A program made the translations under genes and the position numbers. From positions 1 to 6,223 of the forward strand of contig NKIE01000172.1 of the NCBI GenBank assembly GCA_002256055.1: a DNA stretch of 6,223 bases, read 5' to 3'. The DNA is from Pseudomonas sp. PGPPP3 (GTDB taxonomy: Bacteria > Pseudomonadota > Gammaproteobacteria > Pseudomonadales > Pseudomonadaceae). A model generated the notes under the pieces. It searched no databases, was not told the origin of the DNA, and was given only the letters and a program-made list of their open reading frames with translations. Shown here one piece after another: positions 5,915 through 6,223 of this stretch (position 1 is the stretch's first letter; each line of letters begins with the position of its first letter).

Positions 5915-5943
5915 CTTATAGCGGCAAAGCGATGAAGGGTAAA
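5915..5943 (-). promoter_or_regulatory. Putative promoter of the PA3496-type gene
   Basis: On the minus strand TTTACC (5938-5943, 4/6) and TATAAG (5915-5920, 5/6) are spaced by 17 bases in the 107-base gap after nth. An A7-C-T6 tract sits just upstream of and touching the -35 box (about 5941-5955), which could act as an UP-like element. The predicted start is near 5908, giving a leader of about 30 bases. This would let the small gene be expressed independently of nth. Confidence 0.55.
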
Positions 5944-5985
5944 AAAGTTTTTTTCAATCGGCAGTATAGCCAAAGCTGTAAAGAC

Positions 5986-6223
5986 TCAATCGTCGCTGGT
6001 CTTCTGCTTGAAATCACACAGATCCTCGATCCGGCAGCTGCCACAGCGCGGTTTGCGCGCTTGGCACACGTAGCGCCCGTGCAGAATGAGCCAGTGATGG
6101 GAGTCGAGGAGGAATTGTTTAGGTACAAACTTGAGCAGTTGGCGCTCCACCTCCAGCACGTTTTTGCCGGGGGCGATGCCGGTGCGGTTGCTGACCCGGA
6201 AGATATGCGTATCCACCGCCATG
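5986..6223 (-). CDS. nth: Endonuclease III (Nth), C-terminal part; 5' end off the right edge
   Basis: The visible 78-79 residues are the C-terminal third of a DNA glycosylase/AP lyase of the HhH-GPD family. MAVDTHIFRVSNR contains the catalytic Asp of the VDTH motif (E. coli D138 equivalent). The protein ends with the 4Fe-4S ligand pattern C-x6-C-x2-C-x5-C (visible-part residues 53, 60, 63, 69) and a short tail FKQKTSDD. Nth removes oxidised pyrimidines in base excision repair. The helix-hairpin-helix and the catalytic Lys should lie to the right of the window. The next gene on the same strand is the PA3496-type gene, 107 bases downstream; no T-tract terminator separates them. Confidence 0.96.
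   Translation of the reverse strand, partial: MAVDTHIFRVSNRTGIAPGKNVLEVERQLLKFVPKQFLLDSHHWLILHGRYVCQARKPRCGSCRIEDLCDFKQKTSDD

Overview
This window looks like chromosomal core DNA from a Pseudomonas-type gammaproteobacterium. The evidence is high GC content, Pseudomonas-like codon use, and a set of recognisable Pseudomonas genes: a BifA-type protein with a GGDQF motif, hprA next to rsmC, and nth next to a small PA3496-type acidic protein. I see no insertion sequence, phage, CRISPR, tRNA or rRNA signal. The species cannot be fixed from this sequence alone.

Layout from left to right. Positions 1-1280 (minus) hold the N-terminal 426 residues of bifA, a membrane c-di-GMP phosphodiesterase with a degenerate GGDEF domain. 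Its EAL domain lies beyond the left edge. It starts at TTG, behind a sigma70-type promoter at 1325-1353. A terminator-like hairpin pointing the other way (1352-1385) overlaps the -35 box. Next come a small SnoaL/NTF2-fold protein (1436-1879, minus) with a near-perfect 40-bp palindrome just upstream of its ribosome binding site, and a GDT1/UPF0016 (MneA-type) manganese exporter (1993-2577, minus). The exporter has a long leader that matches the yybP-ykoY manganese riboswitch and has its own promoter at the end of rsmC. Then follow rsmC (2825-3883, minus, 16S rRNA methyltransferase) and hprA (3956-4921, minus, D-2-hydroxyacid dehydrogenase), probably one transcript in the order hprA-rsmC.

A 79-base divergent gap separates hprA from a LysE/RhtB-family exporter (5001-5627, plus). 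This exporter converges on a PA3496-type small protein (5696-5878, minus). The two share a perfect 27-bp inverted-repeat bidirectional terminator that fills the whole space between their stop codons. The right edge holds the C-terminal part of nth (endonuclease III, minus), including its catalytic Asp and its 4Fe-4S cysteines.

The most informative regulatory object is the manganese riboswitch. The predicted transcription start falls one base before the 5' strand of its P1 helix. The 3' strand of P1 can instead pair with a perfect 10-base partner downstream, which looks like a switching element. The riboswitch class is known. The details of this leader, the palindrome before the SnoaL-like gene, and the hairpin overlapping the bifA promoter are the parts most worth a second look. 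I found no convincing wholly new system here.
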